Positions 7,622 to 15,464 of a stretch of DNA of 64,000 nucleotides are shown here, in pieces (position 1 is the first letter of the stretch; the number at the start of each line of letters is the position of its first letter). The notes under the pieces were generated by a model, which saw only the letters and a list, made by a program, of their open reading frames with translations, did no database searches and was not told where the DNA came from. The position numbers and the translations under genes are program-made. The DNA comes from Glutamicibacter nicotianae (GTDB lineage Bacteria; Actinomycetota; Actinomycetes; Actinomycetales; Micrococcaceae): assembly GCF_006539525.1 (NCBI RefSeq), contig NZ_BJNE01000004.1, forward strand, positions 1 through 64,000, given 5' to 3'.

Positions 7622-8722
7622 ATGACTCTCACCGACACCGCCCCGCGCCCATCCTCCGACTCCACGCAGACCGTCTCCGTGGACGCAAAGCCGTCCCCTG
7701 CGCCCAAGCGGGCACCGCTGGGCTGGGGAAAGCTGGCCTTGACCATGCTGATCCCGTTCTTCCTGTGCGCAATCATGGGCTTGTTCTATCTGGGCGCATT
7801 CCATGCACCCAGTCCGCACAACGTGCAGGTAGCAGTCGTCGGCGGTTCCGCGCAGTCCAAGGTCTTCGCCCAAACCTTGCAGGATGAATCCGACGGCGCC
7901 TTGGGAGTGCGCACCGTCGCTGATGCCGCGCAGGCTCGGAAACTGGTCGGACAGCGCGAGCTCGCGGCCGCCTACGAAACAGGCAACGGCACCGCAACGC
8001 TGTACATTTCCAGCGCAGCATCGGAAACGTCGGCGAATATCGCCCAGAAGATCTTCATGGACGTGGCCTATGAGCAGGACCTGCCCTTGCGCATCGAGGA
8101 TGTCGTGCCCACGGGAGCGCAGGACACCACCGGGCAGGGCCTGTTCTTCCTGCTGGTTGCATTGAGCATTGGCGGCTATGCCAGCGCCGTTCCGCTGGCC
8201 GGGTTCATGGGCAAGGTCAAGTTGCCGGTGCGCCTGTTCCTGGCGGCGGTCGCCGCCGCAGTGGTTGCCACGATCGCAGTGATCATCGCAGGCCCGGTCT
8301 ACGGGATCATCGAGTCCCGGTTCACGGGCATCTGGTTGACTTCCTGGGTTTATGCCGCCGGCATCACCTTGCTGGGCCTGGGCCTGCATCCGCTGCTGCG
8401 CCACTGGACCACCCCAGTGCTGACGCTATGCTTCGTCGCGTTGAACTTCACGAGCTCCGGCGGCATCTTCCAGCCCCAGATGCAGCCCGGCTTCTATGGT
8501 GCACTGAACTCGTTCTGGAATGGCGCAGGGTGGCTGCATGCTGTGCAGACCCTGGTCTACTTTCCCGAGCAGTCCATTAGCATTGATATCCTGCGGCTGC
8601 TGTTGTGGCTCATTCCCGGGATCCTGCTGGTGATCCTGACCCACGCCTGGAGCGTGCACAGAACCCGCATCGCGAACGAGCATGCCGCGATCCAGGACGT
8701 CGAAGAGGCTGTCGCGGCCTAG
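7622..8722 (+). CDS. Membrane protein, ABC-2/YhgE-Pip-like, putative export component
   Basis: The 366-aa protein has a cytoplasmic N-terminus, one membrane segment (KLALTMLIPFFLCAIMGLFYLGAF), an extracellular region of about 120 residues, and four to five further helices in the C-terminal half. This layout is that of YhgE/Pip and ABC-2-type membrane proteins. No ATPase is adjacent. ATG 7622 suits a leaderless transcript; a GTG two codons earlier is also in frame. Pairing with the divergent MarR gene suggests an inducible efflux or envelope-stress role, which is inference. It converges on the next gene with a shared CTAG. Confidence 0.72.
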   Translation: MTLTDTAPRPSSDSTQTVSVDAKPSPAPKRAPLGWGKLALTMLIPFFLCAIMGLFYLGAFHAPSPHNVQVAVVGGSAQSKVFAQTLQDESDGALGVRTVADAAQARKLVGQRELAAAYETGNGTATLYISSAASETSANIAQKIFMDVAYEQDLPLRIEDVVPTGAQDTTGQGLFFLLVALSIGGYASAVPLAGFMGKVKLPVRLFLAAVAAAVVATIAVIIAGPVYGIIESRFTGIWLTSWVYAAGITLLGLGLHPLLRHWTTPVLTLCFVALNFTSSGGIFQPQMQPGFYGALNSFWNGAGWLHAVQTLVYFPEQSISIDILRLLLWLIPGILLVILTHAWSVHRTRIANEHAAIQDVEEAVAA

Positions 8723-9012
8723 CCGGCAGGCAGTCTTGATCGTGCTTTGGCCAGCGCGCGCCGCAGTCCGTCGACCGCATCACCCATCGCCGGGGTGCCG
8801 GCATCCTGGAATGATCCCATGCCACCCCGATATAGCCGCATCGCCTGAGCGGTGGCGGCACGCAACTCCTTGCGGGTCGATACCTGACCAAACAGCTCAT
8901 CGAGCGACTGTGCCACGCCCGCCCGCTGCGCATCGCCGTCCATTGCCGCCGCCTCGCGCAGTTTCGAGATGGCTTGCCGGATCTCGCGCAGGCGCTTCTC
9001 TACCGTGTGCAT
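8719..9012 (-). CDS. Small helical hypothetical protein
   Basis: Protein of 97 aa, almost wholly predicted helix and rich in Arg and Ala (MHTVEKRLREIRQAISKLRE; C-terminal GDAVDGLRRALAKARSRL). No signal peptide or membrane segment is seen and no family was recognised with confidence. Its stop overlaps the stop of the convergent membrane protein gene by four bases (CTAG). Codon bias fits a real gene. It lies just downstream of the monooxygenase on the same strand. Confidence 0.6.
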   Translation of the reverse strand: MHTVEKRLREIRQAISKLREAAAMDGDAQRAGVAQSLDELFGQVSTRKELRAATAQAMRLYRGGMGSFQDAGTPAMGDAVDGLRRALAKARSRLPAG

Positions 9013-9045
9013 GGTTCTAGGCTAGCCGCCTCCTTGCTGCCGGCG

Positions 9046-10080
9046 CTATTTGCCCAACGCGGCGCGCACTTGCGGCAGCACCTCGGTGGCCAGCAGCTCG
9101 ATGGAGCGCAAGGTCTGCGCCTGCGAAAGGCCGCCAAGCCCCACCTGCGCCAGGAAGCGGGTGTGGCCCAGCATCTCGTGCTCCCACAGGATCTTGTCCA
9201 CGATTTCTGCCGGACTGCCGGCAAAGAGCGCCCCGCGCGGGGAGGCCCATGCCTCGAAGGACTCCCGATCCAGAAATCCTGCACGCGGCATGTTCTGCCC
9301 GATGTAGGAGCTGTAATGCGGGTAGAAGCTGTTCCGGGCGCCCTGCGAGGTTTCCTCGGCATAGAAGTGCGAGGTTACCCCGATGCGTCCTGGCTCGCGC
9401 CCGGCTTCGTGCGCGGCACGGCGATAGAGCTGGGCCAGCGGCCCGAAGCGTTCAGGTGCGCCGAGGATCGCCAGATACAGCGGCAATCCTAGCCGGCCGG
9501 CACGCACCGCCGAGGCCGGCGTGCCGCCCACGGCCGCCCAGATGGGCAGTTGCTCCTGATCCGGACGAGGCCAGACCCCCGCCTCGTCCAACGGCGCGCG
9601 GGTGTTCCCGCTCCAGGTCACGGGGTTTTCGTCGCGGATCTTCAGCAGCAGATCCAGCTTTTCCTCGAAGTACTCGTCATAGCGTTCCAGCGACTGGCCG
9701 AAGAGCGGGAAGGATTCCAGGTACGCCCCGCGGCCGGCAGTGATTTCGGCGCGGCCGCCGCTGACCAGATCCACGGTGGAGAAGTCCTCGAACACGCGCA
9801 CCGGGTCGGCGGATGAAAGCACCGTGACGGTACTGGTCAGCTTGATGCTCTGGGTTTGCACCGCGGCGGCAGCGAGCACTACCGGCGGGGCGGAGACTGC
9901 GAAGTCCTCGCGGTGATGCTCGCCCACGCCAAAGACGTCCAGTCCGGCTTGGTCTGCGACCCGGGCCCATTCCAGGATGTCGCGCACCCTGGTGGCCGCA
10001 TCGATGGGCTTGCCGTCGGCATCCCTGGTCAGTTCCCCGAAGGTGAAGATGCCGATTTCAAAGGGCGCGCCCTGGCTCAT
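9046..10080 (-). CDS. LLM-class flavin-dependent oxidoreductase
   Basis: A luciferase-like monooxygenase of 344 aa with a TIM-barrel fold; such enzymes use reduced FMN or F420. Marks are EIGIFTFGELTRD at the N-terminus, FGVGEHHREDFAVSAPPVVLAAAA, VTVLSSADPVRVFEDFSTVDLVSGGRAEITAGRG, PIWAAVGGTPASAVRAGRLGLPLYLA and a C-terminal GSPAEIVDKILWEHEMLG. It overlaps the upstream esterase gene by 4 bases (ATGA), so the two are coupled. The substrate is unknown. Confidence 0.88.
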   Translation of the reverse strand: MSQGAPFEIGIFTFGELTRDADGKPIDAATRVRDILEWARVADQAGLDVFGVGEHHREDFAVSAPPVVLAAAAVQTQSIKLTSTVTVLSSADPVRVFEDFSTVDLVSGGRAEITAGRGAYLESFPLFGQSLERYDEYFEEKLDLLLKIRDENPVTWSGNTRAPLDEAGVWPRPDQEQLPIWAAVGGTPASAVRAGRLGLPLYLAILGAPERFGPLAQLYRRAAHEAGREPGRIGVTSHFYAEETSQGARNSFYPHYSSYIGQNMPRAGFLDRESFEAWASPRGALFAGSPAEIVDKILWEHEMLGHTRFLAQVGLGGLSQAQTLRSIELLATEVLPQVRAALGK

Positions 10081-10727
10081 GCGTTGCCTGCCGCCTTCGC
10101 ATCCAGCTGCGCGGAAATGTGGCTGCGCACGTCGTTCAGCTCATCCATGTTGATGCTGTGGGCCAGCCCCGGGTAGGTGCGTTCATTCAGGGTCGAGTGC
10201 TCGGGCAGGAACCCGGCGGTCCGTTCGATGGCGACCGGGGCGATGACCCGGTCTTCGGTGCCGCGGCCCCAGAAGACGGCGGGGCGCTGGGCGGCGATGA
10301 TTTCATCGGCTGGCTGGGTGCCGCCAAGCACGAAGCCGCCGAGGATCGTGGTGGCCAGGACGCGCTCGGGACGGGTGCGCAGCAGCTGGCTGGCCATCAG
10401 CCCGCCCTGGGAGAAACCGACCGGAATGATCTTGGTGGAGGCGTCCGCATTTGCGTCGATCCAGGCCCAGATGGCTGCGGTGGCAGCTTCCACCGGTGCC
10501 GCGACGGGGACGCCCGGTGTGGCGATCTGGAACCAGGCGGCCCCGCCGTGGCCCAATTCCAGTGGTGCGCGCAGTGAAACCCACGGCATTTCCAGGCCCA
10601 GCGGTTCGGCCAGCGAGGCCAGGTCGTGCTCATTGGAGCCGAAGCCATGCAGGAAGACCAGCACGGCGCCGGATTCCGCGGCGTCATCCCAGTTGGAAGA
10701 ACGTACATCGCTCAACAGGTTGCTCAT
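10077..10727 (-). CDS. Alpha/beta hydrolase, phospholipase/carboxylesterase family
   Basis: Cytoplasmic hydrolase of 216 aa. The oxyanion region is VFLHGFGSNEHDL and the nucleophile elbow is GFSQGG (Ser). Asp lies in GTEDRVIAP and His in LAHSINMDE, giving a complete Ser-Asp-His triad. Length and motif order fit the carboxylesterase/thioesterase-1 group. It is the first gene of a two-gene unit with the luciferase-like monooxygenase, suggesting joint breakdown of an ester or lactone; this is inference. Confidence 0.88.
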   Translation of the reverse strand: MSNLLSDVRSSNWDDAAESGAVLVFLHGFGSNEHDLASLAEPLGLEMPWVSLRAPLELGHGGAAWFQIATPGVPVAAPVEAATAAIWAWIDANADASTKIIPVGFSQGGLMASQLLRTRPERVLATTILGGFVLGGTQPADEIIAAQRPAVFWGRGTEDRVIAPVAIERTAGFLPEHSTLNERTYPGLAHSINMDELNDVRSHISAQLDAKAAGNA

Positions 10728-11179
10728 GGCAGGTCAGCTCCTCATCAGTTGCCGGAGGCGGAAGTGCAGCTTTCGCAGCAACCCTCCCGGCAGAGTTCAT
10801 AGTCCAAGCATACTGGAATTGATTGAAGATACAAGTAAATTTTTTCAATCCAACTCGTCACATGCACCCGACCAGGCCCATTCGGAATCTCTGAAGCGAG
10901 CTACACTGCGATCCAGTTCACCCCCTGCCAAGAGTCGCGAGGCTGCAGCACGAACCTGCTGGTCAACAAAGTTAATCCCGGCCCGGAATCGGCCCGAAGC
11001 GAATGCGAAAACTCGGGGATTCCCCTTGGCGGAATCATTGAAACCGGAGGTGTCCCAGCCCACTTCACGCAAGAATTCGGCGGCAGAAAACTCTGGACAG
11101 CGATCAAAATTGCTGTGATCATTTCCTTTTACTACTGGCCGGTAGCAAGTTTCTTCCAACTTTTACCCGAAGGACCACC
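10728..11179. other. Intergenic stretch without a convincing gene
   Basis: About 450 bases between divergent genes, with an AT-rich patch near 10810-10860 suited to a promoter. A minus-strand frame at 10845-11159 (about 100 codons) has no ribosome-binding site, mixed third-base use and no recognised family. It may be a gene remnant. The last part (11160-11179) carries a CCGAAGGACC ribosome-binding site for the lipase. Confidence 0.3.
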
Positions 11180-12061
11180 ATGCAACGACGCATACTCTCC
11201 GGTCTGGGCGCACTGTGCCTGGCCGCCGCAGCACTCGCCGCTCCGGCCGTCGCGCCAAGCCCGGCAAGCACCGCGCAAGCCGGCACGGTTTCCACTCTTG
11301 GCATCAGCCCAGTGGGAGCCAACGACTGGGACTGCACGCCCGATGCAGAACACCCCTACCCCGTAGTCCTGGTTCACGGCACCTTTGAAACGATGGACCT
11401 CAACTGGATCTCCCTGTCTCCCAAGCTCAAGCGCAACGGCTATTGCGTTTTCGCACTGAACTACGGCTTTGAAAACGGGCTTTCCGGGGCCGCGCATGTC
11501 CCCGACTCGGCGGCCGAACTGGGCGATTTCATTGACCGCATCCGCCAGTCCACCGGTGCCAAGAAGGTGGACATCGTCGGGCACAGCCAAGGCGGAATGA
11601 TGCCGCGCTGGTACATGGGCCACATGGGCGGTGCGAAGTACGTCAACGACCTGGTGTCGATCGCTCCATCCAGCCACGGCACCCAGGGCATCCTGGTCCC
11701 GACCGCCACTGGTGTGGCAATTGCCAACAGCATTGACACTTGGATCTGCGATTCCTGCGCCGACCAGGTGTCCGGCAGCGACTTCATGACCGAGCTGAAT
11801 GCCATCGGCGACACCGTTGCCGGCCCGGACTATACGGTAATTGCCACCAAGTACGACGAGATCGTCATGCCCTACAAATCGCAGTTCCTGAAGGGAGAGA
11901 GCGAACAGGTGACCAACGTCCTGCTGCAGGACAAATGCCCATTGAATATCTCGGGACACCTCGGCGTGAACGTTGATCCGGTGGTCCATCGCTGGGTGCT
12001 CAACGCCCTGGCCACCGATGGCCCGGCAGACCCCGGCTACCGCCCATCCTGCTACCTGTAA
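11180..12061 (+). CDS. Secreted lipase/esterase, alpha/beta hydrolase (lipase class 2-like)
   Basis: Secreted enzyme of 293 aa that probably hydrolyses acylglycerols. A signal peptide is clear (MQRRILSGLGALCLAAAALAA with Ala-rich cleavage region). The mature part shows YPVVLVHGTFETMDLNWISLSPKLKRNGYCVFALNYG (oxyanion region), the nucleophile motif GHSQGGM, and an Asp in TKYDEIVMPY. His is probably in the GHLGVNVDP segment. Cysteines in WDCTP, WICDSC and DKCP may form disulfides. It stands alone, followed by a hairpin. Confidence 0.88.
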   Translation: MQRRILSGLGALCLAAAALAAPAVAPSPASTAQAGTVSTLGISPVGANDWDCTPDAEHPYPVVLVHGTFETMDLNWISLSPKLKRNGYCVFALNYGFENGLSGAAHVPDSAAELGDFIDRIRQSTGAKKVDIVGHSQGGMMPRWYMGHMGGAKYVNDLVSIAPSSHGTQGILVPTATGVAIANSIDTWICDSCADQVSGSDFMTELNAIGDTVAGPDYTVIATKYDEIVMPYKSQFLKGESEQVTNVLLQDKCPLNISGHLGVNVDPVVHRWVLNALATDGPADPGYRPSCYL

Positions 12062-12073
12062 GCAGGCCAGTAC

Positions 12074-12106
12074 GCGTCCCGGCATCGCCTCCCGGTGCCG
12101 GGACGC
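12074..12106 (+). terminator. GC-rich hairpin after the lipase gene
   Basis: GCGTCCCGGCA pairs perfectly with TGCCGGGACGC around an 11-base loop, starting 13 bases past the lipase stop. There is no U-run, so termination without Rho is uncertain, as is common in actinobacteria. Confidence 0.5.
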
Positions 12107-12156
12107 ACCCGGAGCACCCCTAGGCAGTGCGCCAGCCAGCTACTAGATTGGTGGCC

Positions 12157-12555
12157 ATGGACGTACTTTCCAGCAGGGTGCTGCTGCGGCCGGTGGATCT
12201 GGCCGCAACCCAGCGGTTCTACCGCGAAGTGCTGCAGCTGGCCGTGGCCCGGGAATTCGGTCCGGCCGAGCAACCAGGCGTGGTGTTCTTCTTGGGCAAT
12301 GGCCAGCTGGAAGTCTCCGGGCGCAGGGCGCCTGGCACGCCCTCCACCTTGGTGCTCTGGATGCAGGTGCGGGATGTGCGCGCGGAACTGGAACAACTGT
12401 CCGCCCGCGGCGCGAAGGTGCTCCGCGAGGCATGCCAGGAGGACTGGGGCCTGGTCGAGGCATGGATCGAGGATCCCGACGGAACCAGGATCGTGCTGGT
12501 GCAGGTGCCGGCAGATCATCCGCTGCGCCGGGACGTGCGCGGGCCGCGAAAATAA
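12157..12555 (+). CDS. VOC/glyoxalase-family protein
   Basis: Protein of 132 aa with the vicinal-oxygen-chelate fold. VLLRPVDLAATQRFYREVLQL is the typical first module start, and EAWIEDPDGTRIVLVQVP the end of the second with its metal-position Glu/Asp. ATG 12157 is chosen over a longer reading frame from 12127, which has no ribosome-binding site. The substrate is unknown; such small VOC proteins include resistance proteins and dioxygenase-like enzymes. Confidence 0.8.
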   Translation: MDVLSSRVLLRPVDLAATQRFYREVLQLAVAREFGPAEQPGVVFFLGNGQLEVSGRRAPGTPSTLVLWMQVRDVRAELEQLSARGAKVLREACQEDWGLVEAWIEDPDGTRIVLVQVPADHPLRRDVRGPRK

Positions 12556-12639
12556 AAGCTGGCGTGCGTGCCGTGCCCGTGGCAAGCTGAAACCGAGCGC
12601 CGCTGAGGAGGTCGGCGGCCCGTGGAAAAGGGGCATGCC

Positions 12640-13239
12640 ATGCGTTTCGACCCGTCCAGGACTGCAGTGGTGTCCATCCACAATCAATGGGACATCATCG
12701 GGCCCGATGGCGCCTTCGCGCACCTGTTCCACGAGCAGATCACCGCCCGGAACGTGGTGGGCAAACTGTCCGGGCTGCTGGACCAGGCCCGCACGGCCGG
12801 CGCCACCATCATCTACACCCGCATCGCCTTCGCCCCGGACTACAGCGACCTGGTGCCCAATTCCCCGCTGCTGCAGCTGGTGCAGCAGGCAGGCGCCCTG
12901 GTGGACGGCACCGGATCGGCGGCCATCATCCAGCCGCTGCTGCCTGGCCCCGGCGACGCGGTGATCACCAACCAGCAGGTCGGCGGCTTCGGCACCGAAC
13001 TAGCTGGGCTGCTCGAATCCGGTGGCATCGACACCCTGCTGATTGCCGGGGTGGCGACGAATATCTCGGTGGAAAGCACCGCCCGGGCGGCTGTGGACCA
13101 CGGCTGCCGGGTAGTGATCGTGGAAGATGCCTGCTCGGCGGCCGCCGAGGCCGCCCATGCGGCGAGCATCGAATCGCTCGGGCTGCTCGCCACGATCACC
13201 GGCTGCGCCGACATCCAATGGGATCCGGCCGCTGGCTGA
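12640..13239 (+). CDS. Isochorismatase-fold protein with substituted catalytic triad
   Basis: The fold is that of isochorismatase/nicotinamidase cysteine hydrolases (199 aa). GVATNISVESTARAAVDHGCRVVIVEDAC and the preceding strands match well. The three catalytic positions differ, however: the usual Asp of IDMQ is His14 (SIHNQ), the Lys before the SAF-like segment is Asn111 (TNQQVGGF), and the nucleophile Cys is Ser143 (TNISVES). Either it uses other chemistry (Ser nucleophile) or it is a non-enzymatic homologue. ATG 12640 has GAAAAGGGG upstream and is preferred to GTG 12622. It converges on the pca regulator gene. Confidence 0.82.
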   Translation: MRFDPSRTAVVSIHNQWDIIGPDGAFAHLFHEQITARNVVGKLSGLLDQARTAGATIIYTRIAFAPDYSDLVPNSPLLQLVQQAGALVDGTGSAAIIQPLLPGPGDAVITNQQVGGFGTELAGLLESGGIDTLLIAGVATNISVESTARAAVDHGCRVVIVEDACSAAAEAAHAASIESLGLLATITGCADIQWDPAAG

Positions 13240-13252
13240 TCCACTGCGGCCG

Positions 13253-14035
13253 CTAGCGGCTGGCGGCCAGCGCCTCGCGCACCTGCTGCGCGGCTTCGAG
13301 AAGCCGCGGCAGCACCGCCTGGGCGGCATCCTGCGCGGTGCCAGCGGTATTCGGATGCACGCTCATCGACACGTTCATCGCGGCCACCACGGTGCCATCG
13401 GCGCTGAACACCGGCACCGCCACCGAGCGCAACCCGATTTCCAGTTCCTGGTCCACCACCGCATAGCCCTGGGCGCGGATCTTCTCCAGTTCCTCGCGCA
13501 GCGCAGCCGCATCTCCAATGCCCAATCCGGTCATCGACTGCACCCCGGCGGACAGCACCTCCTGCTGGATTTCCGCCGGCTGGTGGGCCAGCAGCACCCG
13601 GCCCATGGAGGTATTGGCCGCAGGGAAGCGGGTGCCCACCGAAATGCCTACCCGCATGATCGAACGGGTATGCACGCGGGCGATGTAGACGATATCCGAA
13701 CCGTCAAGGATGGAGGCGGAAGCCGATTCGTGCACGGCGGCCGAGAGTTCCTCGAGCACCGGTTCGATCAACTGCGGCAAGGTGGCGCTGGACAGGTAGG
13801 CATAGCCCAGCTGCAGGACCTTGGAAGTCAGCTCGAAGTGCTTGCCGTCGGTGCGCACATAGCCCAGATCCACCAGGGTCAGCAGGAACCGCCGGGCGGT
13901 GGCCCGGGACAGGTTTGTCCGGGCGGCGACCTCGGAGAGGGTCATCGACGCGTGTTCTGCGTCGAAACTGCTGATGACCGCCAAGCCCCGGGCCAGTGAC
14001 TGGACCGATGCGGTTGGTGCTGCCTGCTCGCTCAC
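13253..14035 (-). CDS. pcaR: IclR-family regulator of the beta-ketoadipate genes (PcaR-like)
   Basis: IclR-type regulator of 260 aa. The N-terminal winged helix is SMTLSEVAARTNLSRATARRFLLTLVDLGYVRTDG. The C-terminal effector domain shows VGTRFPAANTSMGRVLLAHQP and GYAVVDQELEIGLRSVAVPVFSADG, typical of PcaR/PobR proteins that respond to beta-ketoadipate or related aromatics. It follows pcaJ on the same strand after an 82-base gap containing a hairpin. The three palindromes upstream of pcaF are candidate sites. The assignment as PcaR comes from subfamily look and context. Confidence 0.85.
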   Translation of the reverse strand: MSEQAAPTASVQSLARGLAVISSFDAEHASMTLSEVAARTNLSRATARRFLLTLVDLGYVRTDGKHFELTSKVLQLGYAYLSSATLPQLIEPVLEELSAAVHESASASILDGSDIVYIARVHTRSIMRVGISVGTRFPAANTSMGRVLLAHQPAEIQQEVLSAGVQSMTGLGIGDAAALREELEKIRAQGYAVVDQELEIGLRSVAVPVFSADGTVVAAMNVSMSVHPNTAGTAQDAAQAVLPRLLEAAQQVREALAASR

Positions 14036-14065
14036 CGTGCTCCTTGCGCGTGCTCAAATGATTGC

Positions 14066-14099
14066 GGGGTGCGCGTCCGGGTTCCCCGATGCGCACCCC
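14066..14099 (-). terminator. Hairpin between pcaJ and the IclR gene
   Basis: GGGGTGCGC (14066-14074) pairs perfectly with GCGCACCCC (14091-14099). It lies between pcaJ and the regulator on the same strand, so it may partly terminate pcaF-I-J transcripts and keep regulator levels low. No U-run follows on the minus strand. Confidence 0.45.
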
Positions 14100-14117
14100 A
14101 CTAATCTACTGTGTCTG

Positions 14118-14774
14118 CTATGCCTTGGTCAGTTCCACCGGAACCTTGGCCGCCAGCTGATCGAAGCTGATGCCATGGGTGGAGCGCACGAAGACCTTCG
14201 AATCGCGCAGCTCGAAGACCGCGACTTCGGTGTAGATCCGCGAGACGCAGCCCAGGCCGGTGACCGGGTAGCTCAGCGCCTCGACGAGCTTGGATTCACC
14301 GGCCTTGGTGAACAGGCTCATCATTACCCAGGTCGCCTTGGCGCCGATGGCCAGGTCCATGGCGCCGCCCACTGCGGGGATGGCGCCTTCGGCACCGGTG
14401 TGCCAGTTGGCCAGGTCGCCGTCCTTGGAGACCTGGAAGGCGCCGAGCACGCACATATCCAGGTGCCCGCCGCGCATCATCGCGAAGGAATCAGCGTGGT
14501 GGAAGAAGGAGGCGCCGGGCAGCTCGGTGACCGGGATCTTGCCTGCATTGATCAGGTCCTCGTCGATGTCCTCGCCGGTGGCGACCGGGCCCATGCCCAG
14601 CATGCCGTTCTCGGTGTGCAGGGTAACCCCCTGCTCCTTGGTGAGGTAGTTCGAGACGTTGGTCGGCTGGCCGATGCCCAGGTTCACGAAGGCGCCGGCC
14701 GGGATGTCGGCGGCCACCAGCTGCGCCATTTCATCGCGGGTGAGCTTCGCCTCGGTGGTGCTGAATGCGCTCAT
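14118..14774 (-). CDS. pcaJ: 3-oxoadipate CoA-transferase subunit B
   Basis: Beta subunit (218 aa) of the succinyl-CoA:3-oxoadipate CoA-transferase, which activates beta-ketoadipate. The family signature appears as VNLGIGQPTNVSNYL and HTENGMLGMGP, with the catalytic Glu in ENG. GGHLDMCVLGAFQVSKDGDLANW follows. ATG 14774 overlaps the pcaI stop as TAATG, so the subunits are made in equal amounts. The active enzyme pairs it with PcaI. Confidence 0.95.
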   Translation of the reverse strand: MSAFSTTEAKLTRDEMAQLVAADIPAGAFVNLGIGQPTNVSNYLTKEQGVTLHTENGMLGMGPVATGEDIDEDLINAGKIPVTELPGASFFHHADSFAMMRGGHLDMCVLGAFQVSKDGDLANWHTGAEGAIPAVGGAMDLAIGAKATWVMMSLFTKAGESKLVEALSYPVTGLGCVSRIYTEVAVFELRDSKVFVRSTHGISFDQLAAKVPVELTKA

Positions 14775-15445
14775 TACTTTTCCCCTCCCAGTTCCACCAC
14801 GGTATCCACGAAGATGCCCGGGGTGATGACGTTTTCCGGATCGATGGAACCAGCCTGGACGACCTCGTCCACCTGGACGATGGCCGCCTTGGCCGCGGTG
14901 GCCATGATCGGGCCGAAGTTGCGTGCGGTCTTGCGGTAGACCAAGTTGCCCAGCGTGTCGGCCTTCAGCGCCTTGATCAGCGCGAAGTCCGCATGGATCG
15001 GGGTTTCCAGCACATAGCCCTTGCCATCGATGATGCGGGTTTCCTTGCCCTCGGCCAGCAGCGTGCCGTAGCCGGTGGGAGTGAAGAACCAGCCAATGCC
15101 GGCCCCGGCGGCGCGGATGCGCTCGGCCAGGTTGCCCTGCGGCACCAGTTCCAGCTCGATTTCCCCGGCCCGGTAGGCCGTATCGAAGTGCCAGGAGTCG
15201 GACTGGCGCGGGAAGGAGCAGATGATCTTCTTCACCCGGCGCTCCTTGATCAGCAGGGCCAGGCCGGCATCGGCCTGCCCGGCGTTGTTGTTGACCACCG
15301 TCAGGTCGGTGGCGCCGCACTCCATGAGCGCGTCGATCAGTTCCATCGGCTGCCCGGCGTTGCCGAAGCCGCCGATCAGCACGGTGGATCCGTCGGTGAT
15401 CTCGGCGACGGCGTCCGCGGCCGAGGTGGCAATACGTGGTGCCAT
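14774..15445 (-). CDS. pcaI: 3-oxoadipate CoA-transferase subunit A
   Basis: Alpha subunit (223 aa) of the same CoA-transferase. Marks are DGSTVLIGGFGNAGQPMELIDAL, VVNNNAGQADAGLALLI and GIGWFFTPTGYGTLLAEGKETR, the CoA-transferase family I alpha pattern. It lies 19 bases after pcaF and overlaps pcaJ by one base, in the unit pcaF-pcaI-pcaJ. The pair performs the step between PcaD/enol-lactone hydrolysis and PcaF thiolysis. Confidence 0.95.
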   Translation of the reverse strand: MAPRIATSAADAVAEITDGSTVLIGGFGNAGQPMELIDALMECGATDLTVVNNNAGQADAGLALLIKERRVKKIICSFPRQSDSWHFDTAYRAGEIELELVPQGNLAERIRAAGAGIGWFFTPTGYGTLLAEGKETRIIDGKGYVLETPIHADFALIKALKADTLGNLVYRKTARNFGPIMATAAKAAIVQVDEVVQAGSIDPENVITPGIFVDTVVELGGEK

Positions 15446-15464
15446 GATGCTGCCTTTCTACAAG

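Noticed and set aside
10845-11159. Minus-strand frame of about 100 codons as a gene
   Set aside because: No ribosome-binding site, mixed third-base use, no recognisable family, and it overlaps the likely promoter region of two divergent genes.
14118-15320. 400-codon minus-strand frame across pcaI and pcaJ
   Set aside because: The first half is an off-frame reading of pcaI; the true pcaJ starts at 14774 with the TAATG overlap.
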